Both the position numbers and the translations under genes were made by a program. DNA of 6,027 nucleotides. Origin: Fimisoma sp964619315 (lineage in GTDB: Bacteria > Bacillota > Clostridia > Peptostreptococcales > Anaerovoracaceae). Below are positions 5,537 through 6,027 of this stretch, in pieces. The notes beneath the pieces were generated by a model. That model did no database searches and had not been told where the DNA came from. It was given only the letters and a program-made list of their open reading frames with translations. The stretch's first letter is position 1, and the number at the start of each line of letters is the position of its first letter. The stretch covers positions 1-6,027 of the forward strand of contig CAZUEH010000036.1 of assembly GCA_964619315.1 (NCBI GenBank), read 5' to 3'.

Positions 5537-5565
5537 ATAGTACATCATTTTTCGTGTAATGTCAA
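5537..5565 (-). promoter_or_regulatory. Promoter of the HTH regulator gene
   Basis: Minus-strand TTGACA (5565-5560) is a perfect -35. Seventeen nucleotides later comes TACTAT (5542-5537), a 4/6 match for -10; a better TATAAA at 5539-5534 would need a 20-nt spacer. The spacer coincides with operator O1, so a protein bound there would block RNA polymerase. The geometry mirrors the opposing promoter at 5626-5654. Confidence 0.65.
5540..5559. promoter_or_regulatory. Operator O1
   Basis: GTACATCATTTTTCGTGTAA on the plus strand is an imperfect inverted repeat with half-sites (T)TACA and TGTAA around a T-tract. It lies in the spacer of the minus-strand promoter. It matches the other three sites at nearly all half-site positions. 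Confidence 0.75.
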
Positions 5566-5585
5566 TTACATTATTTTTCGTGTAA
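5566..5585. promoter_or_regulatory. Operator O2
   Basis: TTACATTATTTTTCGTGTAA on the plus strand is the second copy of the 20-bp inverted repeat, in the same orientation as O1 and 26 bp from it centre to centre. It abuts the -35 of the HTH gene promoter, so occupancy could either block or help polymerase there. Confidence 0.75.
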
Positions 5586-5597
5586 TATGTATAAATT

Positions 5598-5617
5598 TTA
5601 CATGGTTTTTCGTGTAT
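5598..5617. promoter_or_regulatory. Operator O3
   Basis: TTACATGGTTTTTCGTGTAT on the plus strand is the third copy, 32 bp from O2, with one changed outer base (final T for A). It lies in the middle of the divergent region and overlaps neither proposed promoter core. Confidence 0.7.
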
Positions 5618-5625
5618 TATTACTA

Positions 5626-5654
5626 TTGAAATTACATGAAAAATCATGTAAAAT
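5626..5654 (+). promoter_or_regulatory. Divergent rightward promoter
   Basis: TTGAAA (5626-5631) and TAAAAT (5649-5654) are each one base from consensus and separated by the optimal 17 bp, with the start expected near 5661. The spacer is filled by operator O4, the best of the four sites, so this promoter should be tightly repressible. It leads to the 77-aa ORF at 5723. Confidence 0.75.
5632..5651. promoter_or_regulatory. Operator O4 (near-perfect palindrome)
   Basis: TTACATGAAAAATCATGTAA is palindromic over 7-bp half-sites (TTACATG and CATGTAA) with a six-base centre. It is inverted relative to O1-O3 when judged by the direction of its A/T tract. Being the most symmetric copy, it is the likely highest-affinity site. 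It fills the spacer of the rightward promoter. Confidence 0.8.
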
Positions 5655-5688
5655 GTAATTAATGAAAGAGATACAAAATAAACCGATT

Positions 5689-5704
5689 GGCTCCCAGGTG
5701 AGCC
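5689..5704 (+). other. Hairpin in the leader of the rightward transcript
   Basis: GGCTC (5689-5693) and GAGCC (5700-5704) form a perfect 5-bp G/C-rich stem with a CCAGGT loop, ending 4 nt before the AAGGAG at 5709-5714. It stands out in a very A/T-rich leader and could affect ribosome access. No U-run follows, so it is not a terminator. Confidence 0.4.
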
Positions 5705-5722
5705 GGAAAAGGAGAATTGAAA

Positions 5723-5956
5723 ATGAAAAAACTTATAATGTTAAACGGAAAATACGGCGCAAAAATAGGAAACATATTGATTTTTACAAAACAAGGAGCT
5801 CTTGATGCGTACAAAAGCTTTTTGGATACCTGTTATCCAAAGCTATCATACGAATCATTCTTGGTTTTAAGCCAAGTTGAGGAAGATATGATAAAAATCG
5901 GATTCAGTTATGAGGAACTCGAGCAGATAGAATTTGATTATTTATTGAATGCATAA
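5723..5956 (+). CDS. Hypothetical protein, unrecognised, divergent from the HTH gene
   Basis: This 77-aa acidic protein begins MKKLIMLNGKYGAKIGNILI. The N-terminal third looks like short beta strands (KLIMLN, GNILIFT) and the rest is mostly helical (ALDAYKSFLDTC, SYESFLVLSQVEEDMIKIGF, SYEELEQIEFDYLL). I see no HTH, membrane segment or catalytic motif and do not recognise a family. The ATG at 5723-5725 is chosen because AAGGAG lies 8 nt upstream; an in-frame TTG at 5717 is only 2 nt from it. It is the first gene of a transcript from the operator-covered promoter at 5626-5654, so it would be expressed when the HTH regulator releases its sites. This is the position of an early lytic gene or antirepressor in a phage switch, but that is only positional. 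It could also be a passenger gene. Confidence 0.75.
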   Translation: MKKLIMLNGKYGAKIGNILIFTKQGALDAYKSFLDTCYPKLSYESFLVLSQVEEDMIKIGFSYEELEQIEFDYLLNA

Positions 5957-5983
5957 TCCGCAGAGGATAGCCGAAAAGCTGCA

Positions 5984-6027
5984 ATGCACAAATATAACCA
6001 TTATAAAAAAGATTCCCCTAGCCAATA
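5984..6027 (+). CDS. Possible start of another ORF at the right edge
   Basis: An ATG at 5984-5986 opens a frame of 14 codons (MHKYNHYKKDSPSQ) that is still open at the edge. It lies 27 nt after the preceding stop on the same strand. The nearest GAGGAT-like Shine-Dalgarno is too far upstream to be convincing, so this may be chance. Confidence 0.2.
   Translation, partial: MHKYNHYKKDSPSQ

Noticed and set aside
5540..5651. CRISPR-like array from the four 20-bp repeats
   Set aside because: Repeats are short, palindromic, differ in orientation, have 6-14 bp gaps and overlap promoter elements; they are operators.
5598..5660. Additional minus-strand promoter reading from operator O3 (TAAAAT after the site)
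   Set aside because: A -10-like TAAAAT is present, but the hexamer 17 nt upstream (GTAATA) does not resemble a -35.

Overview
This is an A+T-rich window from a tailed temperate phage or prophage of a low-GC Bacillota host, most likely a Clostridia-type organism. The phage assignment rests on a canonical packaging and head-assembly block read leftwards on the minus strand: a small upstream ORF, terS, terL, a small basic ORF, an A118-type portal, a minor capsid protein of the Phage_min_cap2 type, and the start of a GP20-type scaffold gene cut by the left edge. The genes are tightly packed, with 1-nt, 4-nt and 10-nt junctions and stops lying inside the next Shine-Dalgarno sequence, so they look like one co-transcribed, translationally coupled late operon.

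The late genes have two promoters with shared sequence. One (5191-5224) lies before the first ORF. The other (389-422) lies just after the minor capsid stop and drives the scaffold (and presumably major capsid) segment. They share a 21-bp block that differs at one base and covers the -35 element and half the spacer, and both have a 16-bp spacer and a good -10. This suggests coordinated late transcription, possibly through a phage activator.

Between the minor capsid and scaffold genes (208-429) is a structured 5' leader instead of the usual tight junction. It contains a compact tRNA-like fold at 288-340: a 7-bp acceptor-like stem stacked on a 5-bp T-arm with a canonical TTCGATT loop, but only a 21-nt segment with one small hairpin in place of the D and anticodon arms. 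It also holds a 5' hairpin, two downstream hairpins, an alternative partner for the acceptor strand and an anti-Shine-Dalgarno segment that could pair with the scaffold ribosome-binding site. This is the most unusual part of the window.

To the right (5262-5722) is a compact switch resembling an immunity region. A 68-aa Cro/CI-type HTH gene on the minus strand is closed by an intrinsic terminator that separates it from the late promoter. The divergent intergenic region carries four copies of a 20-bp inverted repeat. The two outer copies fill the spacers between the -35 and -10 elements of the two divergent promoters. The plus-strand promoter leads to an unrecognised 77-aa ORF and possibly another ORF running off the right edge.

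No rRNA, full-length tRNA, CRISPR array or insertion sequence was seen, and no stretch over 300 bases lacks a gene.
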